Positions 44,031 to 52,834 of a DNA stretch of 64,000 bases are shown in pieces; positions within the stretch are counted from its first letter, which is position 1, and each line of letters opens with the position of its first letter. The position numbers and the translations under genes are program-made. The notes beneath the pieces were generated by a model that was not told the DNA's origin, made no database searches, and saw only the letters and a list, made by a program, of their open reading frames with translations. The stretch is from contig NZ_MDGL01000186.1 in NCBI RefSeq assembly GCF_002742265.1, positions 47,422-111,421 on the forward strand. The letters run 5' to 3'. This DNA comes from Maribacter sp. 4G9. Lineage in GTDB: Bacteria > Bacteroidota > Bacteroidia > Flavobacteriales > Flavobacteriaceae.

Positions 44031-46253
44031 CTACTCCAATTCCTTAATATACATATTTTCATACCCCATGATATAAGAGGCCTTGTTAAAATATCCGGAT
44101 GAAATATCCTTCTCGTAGTCGAATTTGCTACCACTGTATTGGGTTTCCCCAATAAACTTGGAAACATCCAACAAATCGTTCTTATAAGCCAGTTTTAGAA
44201 GAAGGTCAAAAGTCACATCAAAACCCCTGACCGCAAATCTATCTGGCACAACACCAAAACGCGCCTTGTATCTTTTTTCAAAGGAATCCGACGGAGCTTC
44301 CCTATATACGGATGGATAGGTAAACCTTAGATTGGACAGGTGTGTGCTTGAAATAACATCGTTGTCAAAAGCATTGTTCTTATCCGTAGTAAACATGCGT
44401 ACCCGAATCTTTTTGGCATTAGGCTCCTCTATGTCCAAAACGGAATTATGAAAGGAATTCAGAATGGAAACCACACTGGATATCAGTTTAAAATTATCCG
44501 ATTCCACAAATACCCAATTCTCGGTTTCCTTGGACAATTGAAGCTCCAACTTATCTCGATTGATACCAATGTTTTTTTCCTCTTCCTTAACCGTAATTAT
44601 TTTAGCAGTTGGGAATTTTCTTAAAATGGAATCCTTTACGACCTTGTGTTTTGCATCTGCGATGATGATGATATTTTCATCCACGCGTTTTTCAAGAACA
44701 AATTTGAGCATGTGCTCCCTTAAGGTCTGCTCTGGCGTGTAGGAGAAAAAAACGTTTCCCAAACTGATGTCGCTATTGGCAGGGACTGGGGCAATAACGG
44801 GCAGGTTGTAGCCTGCAGCCTGCGTTGAAGCCTCTTTAAGGGAAAGCACATCCAAAGGGCCAAAAATAGCATTGTAAGACCCTAAGTTTTCCCGCTGTAA
44901 AAGTTCCTTTGTTCTCTGAAGATCTAGACGATTGTCAAAGGTTTTCACATCAACGGACACACCCAAGGATTTAATGGAATCCAACGCTATCAATGCGCCC
45001 GAATAGAGACCTAGACTGTATTTTAGACTGTTTCTGTTTTGTATGGTCCACTCAACCGTTTCGGTATCGTTCAAATCCAATTTATCCAACCTAAACGGCA
45101 ATAGAAACATTATCTTGGGCCTGTTTTCAACATTGATGCTATCCATAAGGTTGATCTTGTCCAATACCAAGGAATTCCGAACCTCAAATTCTCCCACTTG
45201 ATTTTTGGGTAGTTTAAGGACCATTCCGGCTTTGAGACCATCCCTAAGTTCCGGGTTAAGCTTAATCAATTCTTCCCAGGACATACCAAACTTTCGTGTC
45301 AAACGAAACTCGTTCTGCTTGGGTTTTACTTCGTAAAAAATATAATTATCGGTATTAATTTCCCCGGGATCTAATCTTTTTTCGGGCAACCTTATTATCA
45401 TGCCTTCCTTGAGTCCCCCACGTTCGGTTATCTCTGGGTTCAATCGCACCACTTCATCGGATTTTACCCCAAATTCCTGCTCAAGCCTGTAAAAATTCAT
45501 CTTTGGGGGAACCGTATAGGATATAAATAATTGCGTTTCCTGATTTTCTACCGTGGAACCCGCAATCTTTGGAAGTAATAGCTCGTAACCTTCCTGAAGG
45601 TAATTCGAAGTTTTTGAAAGTGACGGATTTAATACCAAGAGGCTATCGATGGTAATCCCGTATTTATTGGCAATGCTCCACCGCGTTTCCTTTGACTCTA
45701 CGATGTATTTCTCATAATCTCCTACATCAATGGTGTTCTGAGGTTCCTTTACCTTCCTATATTTAGGAATTTTAATCACCATTTTGCGATCCAGTTGGGC
45801 GGCATATAATTGTGTATTGTATTTTTTTATTTCCTCTTCCGTTACGCCATATTCCTTCGCAATACCGTACAAGGTTTCCCTTTTCTTCACCTTATGTTCC
45901 ACGAATCCAATGGGCTCCCTTTTGACAACGGAATCGTTCATGATCCTGTTGACAAGTTCTGCTACTTCACCATTTGCCGGTTGGCCCTTTTCGGGTCCCT
46001 TTGGCTTTGTATCGACCACCTTACCGTTTGCACTTGGAATTACCAATATGGTGTTGATTCCCAAGGACTCCCCATTTTTAAGTTCCTTGTTATATTTTAG
46101 AATTTCGTCCTGGGAAACACCGTATTGTTTGGCAATACTGTATAACGTTTCGTTCTGCTTTACAGCATGGGTCGTAAATTTTTGGCCTAGGGCCTTGCAT
46201 CCCAAAAAAACACTAAAACAAACGGTAAAAAATATCTTGACTACATTTTTCAT
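44031..46253 (-). CDS. Five-LysM protein with periplasmic-binding-like receptor domain
   Basis: The 740-residue protein has an N-terminal signal (MKNVVKIFFTVCFSVFLGCK, C19 a possible lipobox cysteine) and five LysM domains at about 27-73, 118-163, 181-228, 243-290 and 304-349. LysM1-2 have the classic ETLYSIAKQYGV core; LysM3-5 are more divergent. The C-terminal part (about 375-735) is a type I periplasmic-binding or ABC-substrate-like fold (KIMFLLPFRLDKLDLNDTE, YNAIFGPLDVLSLKEAST, NVFFSYTPEQTLREHMLKFV, RFAVRGFDVTFDLLLKLA). It should bind peptidoglycan and an unknown small ligand or peptide. It begins one base after the guaA stop codon. Confidence 0.88.
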   Translation of the reverse strand: MKNVVKIFFTVCFSVFLGCKALGQKFTTHAVKQNETLYSIAKQYGVSQDEILKYNKELKNGESLGINTILVIPSANGKVVDTKPKGPEKGQPANGEVAELVNRIMNDSVVKREPIGFVEHKVKKRETLYGIAKEYGVTEEEIKKYNTQLYAAQLDRKMVIKIPKYRKVKEPQNTIDVGDYEKYIVESKETRWSIANKYGITIDSLLVLNPSLSKTSNYLQEGYELLLPKIAGSTVENQETQLFISYTVPPKMNFYRLEQEFGVKSDEVVRLNPEITERGGLKEGMIIRLPEKRLDPGEINTDNYIFYEVKPKQNEFRLTRKFGMSWEELIKLNPELRDGLKAGMVLKLPKNQVGEFEVRNSLVLDKINLMDSINVENRPKIMFLLPFRLDKLDLNDTETVEWTIQNRNSLKYSLGLYSGALIALDSIKSLGVSVDVKTFDNRLDLQRTKELLQRENLGSYNAIFGPLDVLSLKEASTQAAGYNLPVIAPVPANSDISLGNVFFSYTPEQTLREHMLKFVLEKRVDENIIIIADAKHKVVKDSILRKFPTAKIITVKEEEKNIGINRDKLELQLSKETENWVFVESDNFKLISSVVSILNSFHNSVLDIEEPNAKKIRVRMFTTDKNNAFDNDVISSTHLSNLRFTYPSVYREAPSDSFEKRYKARFGVVPDRFAVRGFDVTFDLLLKLAYKNDLLDVSKFIGETQYSGSKFDYEKDISSGYFNKASYIMGYENMYIKELE

Positions 46254-46254
46254 A

Positions 46255-47787
46255 TTATTCCCATTCTATGGTCGCCGGCGGTTTAGAGCTTATATCGTAC
46301 ACCACCCTATTTACACCGGGCACTTTGTTTATAATATCGTTCGAAGTCTTTTGTAAGAACTCATACGGTAAATTTACCCAATCCGCGGTCATACCGTCCG
46401 TACTCTCCACGGCTCTCAAGGCAACGCACTTTTCATAGGTGCGCTCGTCTCCCATAACCCCTACACTATTTACGGGTAAAAGCATGGCTCCGGCCTGCCA
46501 CACCTGATCATAAAGTCCCCATTCCTTTAAACCTTGTATAAAAATATGGTCTACTTCCTGTAAAATTGCCACTTTTTCCCGAGTTATATCTCCCAAAATT
46601 CGTATTGCCAATCCTGGACCGGGAAATGGATGTCTTCCCAACAGGTTTGCTTCCAATCCCATACTTTTACCTACCCTACGAACTTCGTCCTTGAATAGCA
46701 TCTTTAAAGGTTCGACCACCTTCAATTTCATAAAATCTGGCAAACCTCCCACGTTATGATGACTTTTGATCGTTGCCGAAGGTCCCCCTGTGGCGGAAAC
46801 CGATTCAATCACATCTGGATAAATGGTTCCCTGCGCCAACCATTTGGCATTTTCAACCTTATGGGCCTCATCGTCAAAAACCTCTATAAATACCCTACCT
46901 ATAATTTTTCTTTTCTTTTCCGGGTCACTTTCCCCTTCCAAGGCGTCCAAAAAGCGTGCCGAAGCATCGACCCCCTTTACATTTAGGCCCATATCCTTGT
47001 ACTGATGCAGTACATCATCAAACTCGTTCTTTCTAAGAAGGCCGTTATTTACGAAAATACAGTGCAAATTGTCACCTATAGCTTTGTTCAACAGCACCGC
47101 AGCTACGGAAGAATCCACCCCACCGGAAAGTCCCAGAATCACCTTGTCATCCCCAATCTTGGCTTTTAGTTCCGCAACCGTGGTCTCTACAAAGGCGGCG
47201 GGCGTCCAGGTCTGTTCTACTTTGGCAATGTTCACCAAGAAGTTTTCTAGGATCTGTTTTCCGTCGGTGGAATGATATACCTCTGGGTGAAATTGTATTC
47301 CGTAGGTATCCTCCCCTATAAATTTGTACGCAGCGTTTTCAACATCGTGTGTACTGGCCAATAAAGTCGAGTTCTCCGGGAGGCTTTTTATCGTATCTGC
47401 ATGGCTCATCCATACTTGGCTTCCAACACCAATATTGTTCAAAAAAGGATCCTTTTCGTGTATTTTGGCCAAATTGGCCCTGCCATACTCCCTTGTATTG
47501 GATTTTTCAACATTGCCGCCATTAAAATGGGCAAGGTATTGTGCCCCGTAACAAACCCCCAAAAGTGGCTTTTTCCCTTTTATGTTGCTAAGGTCAGGGT
47601 GCGGGGCATCCTTCGCCCTCACGGAATGGGGTGAACCTGAAAGTATGACCGCCTTATATTCGGATAAATCATCCGGTGGCTTATTGAAAGGCTTTATTTC
47701 ACAGAAAATATTCAGTTCCCTGACCCTTCTAGCGATGAGTTGTGTGTACTGGGAGCCAAAATCTAGTATCAGAACATTATTTTGCAT
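46255..47787 (-). CDS. guaA: GMP synthase (glutamine-hydrolysing)
   Basis: It converts XMP to GMP with glutamine and ATP. From the ATG at 47787 the protein has 510 residues. The amidotransferase domain has nucleophile cysteine in [11 protein letters not shown] and the His/Glu pair in [10 protein letters not shown]. The PP-loop [16 protein letters not shown] opens the synthetase part, and [17 protein letters not shown] with the final PPATIEWE dimerisation strand completes it. A TTG two codons earlier (47793) is less likely. Its stop codon lies one base before the ATG of the LysM gene, so the two are coupled. Confidence 0.97.
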   Translation of the reverse strand: MQNNVLILDFGSQYTQLIARRVRELNIFCEIKPFNKPPDDLSEYKAVILSGSPHSVRAKDAPHPDLSNIKGKKPLLGVCYGAQYLAHFNGGNVEKSNTREYGRANLAKIHEKDPFLNNIGVGSQVWMSHADTIKSLPENSTLLASTHDVENAAYKFIGEDTYGIQFHPEVYHSTDGKQILENFLVNIAKVEQTWTPAAFVETTVAELKAKIGDDKVILGLSGGVDSSVAAVLLNKAIGDNLHCIFVNNGLLRKNEFDDVLHQYKDMGLNVKGVDASARFLDALEGESDPEKKRKIIGRVFIEVFDDEAHKVENAKWLAQGTIYPDVIESVSATGGPSATIKSHHNVGGLPDFMKLKVVEPLKMLFKDEVRRVGKSMGLEANLLGRHPFPGPGLAIRILGDITREKVAILQEVDHIFIQGLKEWGLYDQVWQAGAMLLPVNSVGVMGDERTYEKCVALRAVESTDGMTADWVNLPYEFLQKTSNDIINKVPGVNRVVYDISSKPPATIEWE

Positions 47788-47790
47788 GGG

Positions 47791-47798
47791 CAAAAATA
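47791..47798 (-). promoter_or_regulatory. Exact -7 box directly before guaA
   Basis: On the minus strand TATTTTTG matches TAnnTTTG, with only GGG between it and the guaA ATG. A TTTTC sits 17 bases upstream. The predicted transcript would be leaderless or begin at the start codon. Confidence 0.45.
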
Positions 47799-47861
47799 GT
47801 AATTTGAAGTTTTTTGAAAACTATCTTTTGGTATATTTATCATTATTTAAAAACAATTGAT

Positions 47862-48587
47862 TTGAAACATATTTCAGCTATAATTTTTGGGGCCGCCATC
47901 GTAATCGCCGCCTATTTCCTGGGCAATGCCTATGTTAGGCGCGCCAGCCCTGCACAGATAATTTCGGTTACAGGTTTGGGCAATGAAAACTTTACATCGG
48001 ACCTTATTGTATGGGAAGGCCATTTTTCAACAACCAATACCGTATTAAAATCGGCGTTTGACCAACTGAACAGCGATAAAAACATTGTAAAGGAATACTT
48101 GACCTCAAAAGGTATCAAGGCCGAACAGATTATATTCAATAGCGTCCAGACTACCGAGCTGAGAGACAATAAATATGAAAATGGCAATTATGTAGGAAGT
48201 ATCTTTAGGGGTTATCAACTTACCCAAACGGTCAAAATTGAGTCCCAGGATGTAATTCTGGTGGAAAACGTATCAAGGGAAATAACCGAACTTTTGAATA
48301 AAGGGGTGCAGTTCAACAGTTACCCGCCAAGATATTATTACACCAAATTGGCCGATCTTAAAATAGAAATGATTTCCAAGGCTACCGAGGATGCCCGGTT
48401 GAGAGCGGAAAAAATTGCGGAAAATTCAGGTAGTACTTTAGGCGATTTGGTATCGGCCAAAATGGGGGTCTTTCAAATTACCGGACAAAATTCCGGGGAG
48501 GATTATTCTTGGGGCGGCGCGTATAATACCGACTCTAAAAACAAGACTGCGTCCATAACGATGCGTTTGGACTATAAAGTACAATAA
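47862..48587 (+). CDS. SIMPL/DUF541 domain protein
   Basis: The protein of 241 residues from the TTG at 47862 has one N-terminal membrane anchor (HISAIIFGAAIVIAAYFLG) and a periplasmic SIMPL domain: QIISVTGLGNENFTSDLIVWEG, VKEYLTSKGIKAEQIIFNSVQ, YQLTQTVKIES and ATEDARLRAEKIAENSGSTLG. The family forms oligomeric rings in some bacteria (BP26-type); the function is not known. No ATG is available before the anchor. A TTG at 47814 would add 16 residues, so the start is uncertain. It is divergent from guaA with little space for a separate promoter. Confidence 0.8.
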   Translation: MKHISAIIFGAAIVIAAYFLGNAYVRRASPAQIISVTGLGNENFTSDLIVWEGHFSTTNTVLKSAFDQLNSDKNIVKEYLTSKGIKAEQIIFNSVQTTELRDNKYENGNYVGSIFRGYQLTQTVKIESQDVILVENVSREITELLNKGVQFNSYPPRYYYTKLADLKIEMISKATEDARLRAEKIAENSGSTLGDLVSAKMGVFQITGQNSGEDYSWGGAYNTDSKNKTASITMRLDYKVQ

Positions 48588-48687
48588 TTCAATTACCACT
48601 TTATATAAAATATTTTAAAATACTGGAAATAAATATTTTAAATACATTCCTACAAATTGAATTTGTAACCAATATTTTGAAATAAAT

Positions 48688-48770
48688 CAACAAAAGCCCG
48701 GCGAATACCGGGCCTTTTCAACCAACCTAATTGGAATACAATACTGAAAAATTTCTTTTTCATAGCATTT
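48688..48770 (-). ncRNA. Candidate small RNA, copy 2 of the tandem module
   Basis: Read on the minus strand the copy contains TGCTATGAAAAAGAAA (48767-48752), TTAGGTTGGT (48730-48721), and then a hairpin (GGCCCGG .. CCGGGC, one bulge) followed by TTTTG. The conserved blocks lie 31 bases apart, against 30 in the other copy. No Rfam identity is claimed. Confidence 0.45.
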
Positions 48771-48817
48771 TGCATTCCTGATCAATTGGTCGATATAACC
48801 TCTAAAACCTTACATTA

Positions 48818-48918
48818 ATAAAAAGAAAAGCTCGGGAACCACCCCGAGCTTACTAATTAAAATCAAAAACCAACCTAAAAATGAATCATCAACTAAACTT
48901 TCTTTTTCATAGCAATTT
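48818..48918 (-). ncRNA. Candidate small RNA, copy 1 of the tandem module
   Basis: Read on the minus strand the copy contains TGCTATGAAAAAGAAA (48914-48899), TTAGGTTGGT (48878-48869), then a perfect 9-bp hairpin (AAGCTCGGG with CCCGAGCTT) followed by TTCTTTTTATT, a terminator-like end. The plus strand instead offers a 14-codon ORF (MNHQLNFLFHSNLY), so a leader peptide is the other reading. Confidence 0.45.
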
Positions 48919-48979
48919 GTATTAATAACAACCAGGCCCTAAAAAACCCTACCATGTTTTTGTATTTTTATAAATAAAA

Positions 48980-49522
48980 ATGATGGACAGTTTTTGGAAC
49001 GAACTTCAAGGAGAACTGAAAAAAGGTGTTGACGAAAAAGGGCACCCGTTTAGATTTGGGACATTTGCCACGGTTGGAGTTGACAAATTACCACGATTAC
49101 GGACCGTGGTCCTTAGACATGTATTTGAAAATGGACATCTTTGTTTTTATACGGATAAGCGTTCCAAAAAGGTGATACACATTACCGAAAACCCCAATGT
49201 AAGTCTTTTGTTCTATCATCCCGATAAACTATTGCAAGTGAAAATTGAAGGACTTGCTTCGGTAGTAACCGATGAAAGCAAACTTCAAACCATGTGGAAG
49301 GAAATCCCCGAAAGCAACAAGAAGGACTACACAACGGAGACCGCTCCGGGAAGCACTTTAAAAAATCCCGACAACTTGGAATATCTAACGGGTGATCATT
49401 TCTTTTGTATGATTGAAATTGAGCCGTTCAGAATCGAATACCTAAGGCTAAAAAGACCGCATCACTTACGAATAGCCTATGCAAAAGAAGATGATTGGAA
49501 GGGTGAGTTTTTGGTTCCCTAG
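48980..49522 (+). CDS. Pyridoxamine 5'-phosphate oxidase-like FMN protein
   Basis: The 180-residue protein has the PNPOx split-barrel: FRFGTFATVGVDKLPRLRTVVLR, CFYTDKRSKKVIHITENPNV, and LLFYHPDKLLQVKIEGLASVV. It ends FRIEYLRLKRPHHLRIAYA. It best fits the Alr4036/PNPOx-like group, not true PdxH, because the C-terminal PdxH dimerisation domain is missing. The activity is unknown. Either of two adjacent ATG codons could start it. It is convergent with the decarboxylase gene, 8 bases away. Confidence 0.85.
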   Translation: MMDSFWNELQGELKKGVDEKGHPFRFGTFATVGVDKLPRLRTVVLRHVFENGHLCFYTDKRSKKVIHITENPNVSLLFYHPDKLLQVKIEGLASVVTDESKLQTMWKEIPESNKKDYTTETAPGSTLKNPDNLEYLTGDHFFCMIEIEPFRIEYLRLKRPHHLRIAYAKEDDWKGEFLVP

Positions 49523-49530
49523 TTTCCCCG

Positions 49531-50901
49531 CTACTCCATACTTTTTAAAATATCCTCAATATCCTTTTGCGTTGTATCCGGATTGATAAAACAAAATCGG
49601 GATACGGTTTCGTAGCCGTTGGCAGACTTCCACTTGGTAGGCGTCACCAATGCAAAGCCAGCTTCGTGGTTCCTATAGGTCCAGTTTCTATAATCTTCTG
49701 CGGACCAGCCAATTCTCCTATACAATACACAGGAAAGACTGGGTTCCCTGACCAATTCCGTTAATGGATTTTTTTCTATGAGCTCTCCAGCTATTTTTGT
49801 TAATTTGATGCCCTGCTCTACAGCCCACTCATATTTTTCAGTACCATGAGTCGCCAAGGAAAACCAAAGCGGTAGACCTCGCAAACGTCTGGTCAATTGG
49901 ATTTGATAGTCGGACGGATTAAATCCATGCGCACCTTCATCCTTAAAAATTTCCAAATAGGAACCTTCTTGGGCATGGGCCTCCTTTGCCTCTTCGGGAT
50001 TCTTATAAATGACCGCACCACAATCATAGGGAGAAAACAACCACTTATGGGGATCAATGGTAACACTGTCCGCCCGTTCTACTCCTTTGAACAAATGACG
50101 AACCGATTTTGAGGCAAGCGCACCACCACCGTAGGCCGCATCCACATGAAACCAGAGGTTTTTGGAAAGACAGAAGTTTGCAATTCCATCCAACTCATCG
50201 ATAATTCCGGCATTTGTAGTTCCCCCTGTGGCCACAACGGCAAAAACCCTTGCTTTTTCGGTTACCGTTAATTTGTCGTAAAACGCTTCCAAGGCCGATT
50301 GACTCATGGCATCTTCGGACGCTACCAGCAAAACATCCGCATCGATCACCTTGGCCATGGCCTTGATAGATGAATGCGCTCCTATGGAAGTAATTAAAAT
50401 TCCCTTTTGATGTATGTTTCTTGGATTCTTTCTCCATTTTTCCCTCGCCGTGACTATAGCCGATAAATTGGCGGCAGTTCCCCCACTGGTGAAAACGCCA
50501 AAAGCAGGTTCCGGCATACCCGTAAGTGAAACCAACCACTTCATGGCCTCGTTCTCACAAAAAATTCCACCTGCACCTTCCATCCAATAGGCCCCGTGGA
50601 TGCTCGACGCCGATGTCACCAAATCGAACAAAATAGCGGCCCGGGTTGGTGATGCAGGAACAAAAGCCAAATGTCTAGGGTGGTCAATAGGCACCGTAGC
50701 TTTTACCAGAACTTGCCTAAACAGCTCAAAAGCCTTCTCCCCTCCTATTCCCTTATTGGTGACTGTTTCCCCAACCAATCTCCGAAGTTCGGCCTCAGTT
50801 TTTGGTTTACCCAACTCTGGATTGGTCTGGGTGATTCTGTTGATGGCATATTTGACCACGTCAAGGGTCATTTCAACCATATCTATATCTATATCGTGCA
50901 T
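49531..50901 (-). CDS. PLP-dependent group II amino acid decarboxylase
   Basis: The 456-residue enzyme belongs to the aromatic-amino-acid/glutamate/tyrosine decarboxylase family. The cofactor lysine is K286 in DPHKWLFSPYDCGA and the PLP aspartate is D254 in HVDAAYGGG. GVFTSGGTAANL and ATGGTTNAGIIDEL are typical of the fold. The preference for a particular amino acid cannot be read from the sequence. It is transcribed after bshC, with a 69-base gap. Confidence 0.88.
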   Translation of the reverse strand: MHDIDIDMVEMTLDVVKYAINRITQTNPELGKPKTEAELRRLVGETVTNKGIGGEKAFELFRQVLVKATVPIDHPRHLAFVPASPTRAAILFDLVTSASSIHGAYWMEGAGGIFCENEAMKWLVSLTGMPEPAFGVFTSGGTAANLSAIVTAREKWRKNPRNIHQKGILITSIGAHSSIKAMAKVIDADVLLVASEDAMSQSALEAFYDKLTVTEKARVFAVVATGGTTNAGIIDELDGIANFCLSKNLWFHVDAAYGGGALASKSVRHLFKGVERADSVTIDPHKWLFSPYDCGAVIYKNPEEAKEAHAQEGSYLEIFKDEGAHGFNPSDYQIQLTRRLRGLPLWFSLATHGTEKYEWAVEQGIKLTKIAGELIEKNPLTELVREPSLSCVLYRRIGWSAEDYRNWTYRNHEAGFALVTPTKWKSANGYETVSRFCFINPDTTQKDIEDILKSME

Positions 50902-50970
50902 TTCTTTAATTTGGTTTGCCGCAACTTTCTCGAGCCATTATTTTCTAATAATTCTGTGGAAAGTTAATTG

Positions 50971-52575
50971 TCAAACGATTTTAATCACCATGAAATTCAA
51001 ATCCAAAGGATTCAAGTTCTTTAGAAGCATGGGAATCAATTCCTCTCCGTATTCCAAATAGAGTTCGGAGAAGTTCAATTGTCGTTCCTGAAGGGACTGA
51101 CCGGGAAACAGTTGATTCTGAATATCGGTCAAACGTACCACATGGTCTTCCAATTTTCTTTTTTGGGCCTTAAGCAATCGCTTTTCCAAATTATCAAGCC
51201 CCTTCTTTTGTTTCACCTCCTGTGCCTTTACCGCACCTAAAAAGGACTTGTCCGTTTTTTCGGCAAGTTCGTACATACCCTTAAACTGATTCTCCAATAG
51301 TTGTTTTTGAGGCGTAAAATCGATATCGATATTGGATATTTCCCTGATTTTCTTATTGATCAAACTATGTTGCTTCAAGAAAATATCGCTATGGGAAACA
51401 TGCAGTTTTTGCAACTTTTCGTTTTGTTTTTTGGTGATGACCAAGGCCGAATTACGAAGTAAAAGTATGGGAAATGGTACGTTCATCGCTTCAAAGGACG
51501 ATTTTAGCTCCAGCCAATAGGCCAATTCCCCGCCTCCGCCTATATAGCACAAATTGGGTAAAATAACTTCCTGATACAAAGGTCTTGCAACCACGTTAGG
51601 GGAAAACCGATCCGGATGCTCTTCCAACTCGGCAACCAATTCCTCCTTGGAAAACGATAACTGGGTATCGTTTACAAAATAAGTACCCTCCTGTTCTATT
51701 ATTCTTTCGCGAATATCGTCTTTCAAATAAAAATAATTGATTTCCCTAGGGTTTACCTGAATAGGATAATCCGCATCAATTTGCAGAATTTCCTCTATTT
51801 TATCCGATACTTTCTCAAAGGATACGTGGTCAAAAATGTCCTTTTTTACGTAAGGAACCAACAGTTCCTTAAGGCTTTCATCATCCCCGTCTATAATTAC
51901 CAGGCCTTGTTCCTTAAAAAGTTCATTGGCCAAAAATCTAGTGGCTGCGGTCAATGTTTTATGCTCCAAGTACGCCTTAGCGAAAAGCTCCTTTAGATAC
52001 GTGGCATTTTTACTACCCCCAACGCCGAGCGAAAAAATTTCAAATACTTCATCCAAACCCTCCGTTGACAATCGGCCTACAGCTCCAGAGACCTCTTTGT
52101 TCCATTGAATTTTCTTACCCCGAAAATTGAAGTAGTTTATTTCATCAAAATCATGGTCTTCCGTTGCCATCCAATAAACCGGAACAAAATGGTAATCGGT
52201 ATAGTTCTCCTTTAAAACCTTTGCGAGGTTGATCGTGGATACGATTTTATAAAGAAAATAGAGGGGTCCCGTGAATAGGTTAAGTTGATGCCCCGTAGTG
52301 ACTGTAAAGGTATTATCGGAGCTTAATGATTGTATGTTTGCGGAAGTTGGCTTGGAGATTTTTATATCCTTATATTGATCCTCCAAGCTTTTTACCAAGG
52401 TCTTACGCTTGGCCGCGGAAAAACTTGCCTTCTTACCCCTTATTTGGGTTTCAAAATTTTCCAGTTTGGGAAATTGATCGTATAATGGTGTAAGTGCTTC
52501 TTTTTCCTCAATATAATCACAAATTAATTTAGAAAAATAGCCTGTTTTTCGAAAAGGCAAACAATCAATATCCAT
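50971..52575 (-). CDS. bshC: Putative cysteine ligase BshC
   Basis: It catalyses the last step of bacillithiol synthesis, addition of cysteine to GlcN-malate. The 534 residues start MDIDCLPFRKTGYFSKLICD and show a Rossmann-like core (TVTTGHQLNLFTGPLYFLYK, VPVYWMATEDHDFDEINYF), the PNLCYIGGGGELAYWLELK block and long coiled-coil segments near 370-470. The family occurs in Firmicutes and in Bacteroidota. No bshA or bshB is in this window. It lies upstream of the decarboxylase gene in the same direction. Confidence 0.92.
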   Translation of the reverse strand: MDIDCLPFRKTGYFSKLICDYIEEKEALTPLYDQFPKLENFETQIRGKKASFSAAKRKTLVKSLEDQYKDIKISKPTSANIQSLSSDNTFTVTTGHQLNLFTGPLYFLYKIVSTINLAKVLKENYTDYHFVPVYWMATEDHDFDEINYFNFRGKKIQWNKEVSGAVGRLSTEGLDEVFEIFSLGVGGSKNATYLKELFAKAYLEHKTLTAATRFLANELFKEQGLVIIDGDDESLKELLVPYVKKDIFDHVSFEKVSDKIEEILQIDADYPIQVNPREINYFYLKDDIRERIIEQEGTYFVNDTQLSFSKEELVAELEEHPDRFSPNVVARPLYQEVILPNLCYIGGGGELAYWLELKSSFEAMNVPFPILLLRNSALVITKKQNEKLQKLHVSHSDIFLKQHSLINKKIREISNIDIDFTPQKQLLENQFKGMYELAEKTDKSFLGAVKAQEVKQKKGLDNLEKRLLKAQKRKLEDHVVRLTDIQNQLFPGQSLQERQLNFSELYLEYGEELIPMLLKNLNPLDLNFMVIKIV

Positions 52576-52834
52576 ATAAAAAAGTTAATCCACGTAAATA
52601 TAAAACACTCCTTCCTTACAGTTCCTAAAAATACGTTAATTAGCCTAGATGAAATAGTTTATATAATCGTCGAAAACCCCATTTAGCATGATAAAAGTTA
52701 TCAATAATTTGGTAGATTTGAGACTTTTGAACATTATATCGACACTGTATGAAATGAGCCCTATCAAATCTTGATTTCTACCAAGATGATTTTGGCGAAT
52801 TGCATCTGACCCGATAAAAACTAAATAGTATCAG

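Larger units (their letters stand above)
48588..48979. other. Non-coding region with two copies of a hairpin module
   Basis: These 392 bases have no gene-sized ORF. They hold two copies of a conserved module (hairpin, ACCAACCTAA, TTTCTTTTTCATAGCA) about 148 bases apart. The first 100 bases after the SIMPL gene are AT-rich without visible structure. Confidence 0.7.

Noticed and set aside
45784..46356. 190-codon plus-strand ORF across the LysM/guaA junction
   Set aside because: It is antisense to two genes with firm domain evidence; the serine-rich hydrophobic composition is typical of a shadow frame.
48650..48763. 37-codon minus-strand ORF reading through RNA-like copy 2
   Set aside because: The frame is not kept in copy 1, where the same start gives only five codons, so a conserved peptide on this strand is unlikely.
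52713..52720. TAGATTTG box upstream of the M14 peptidase gene
   Set aside because: It fits TAnnTTTG but lies 115 bases before the start with no -33 partner, in AT-rich DNA where such matches are expected by chance.
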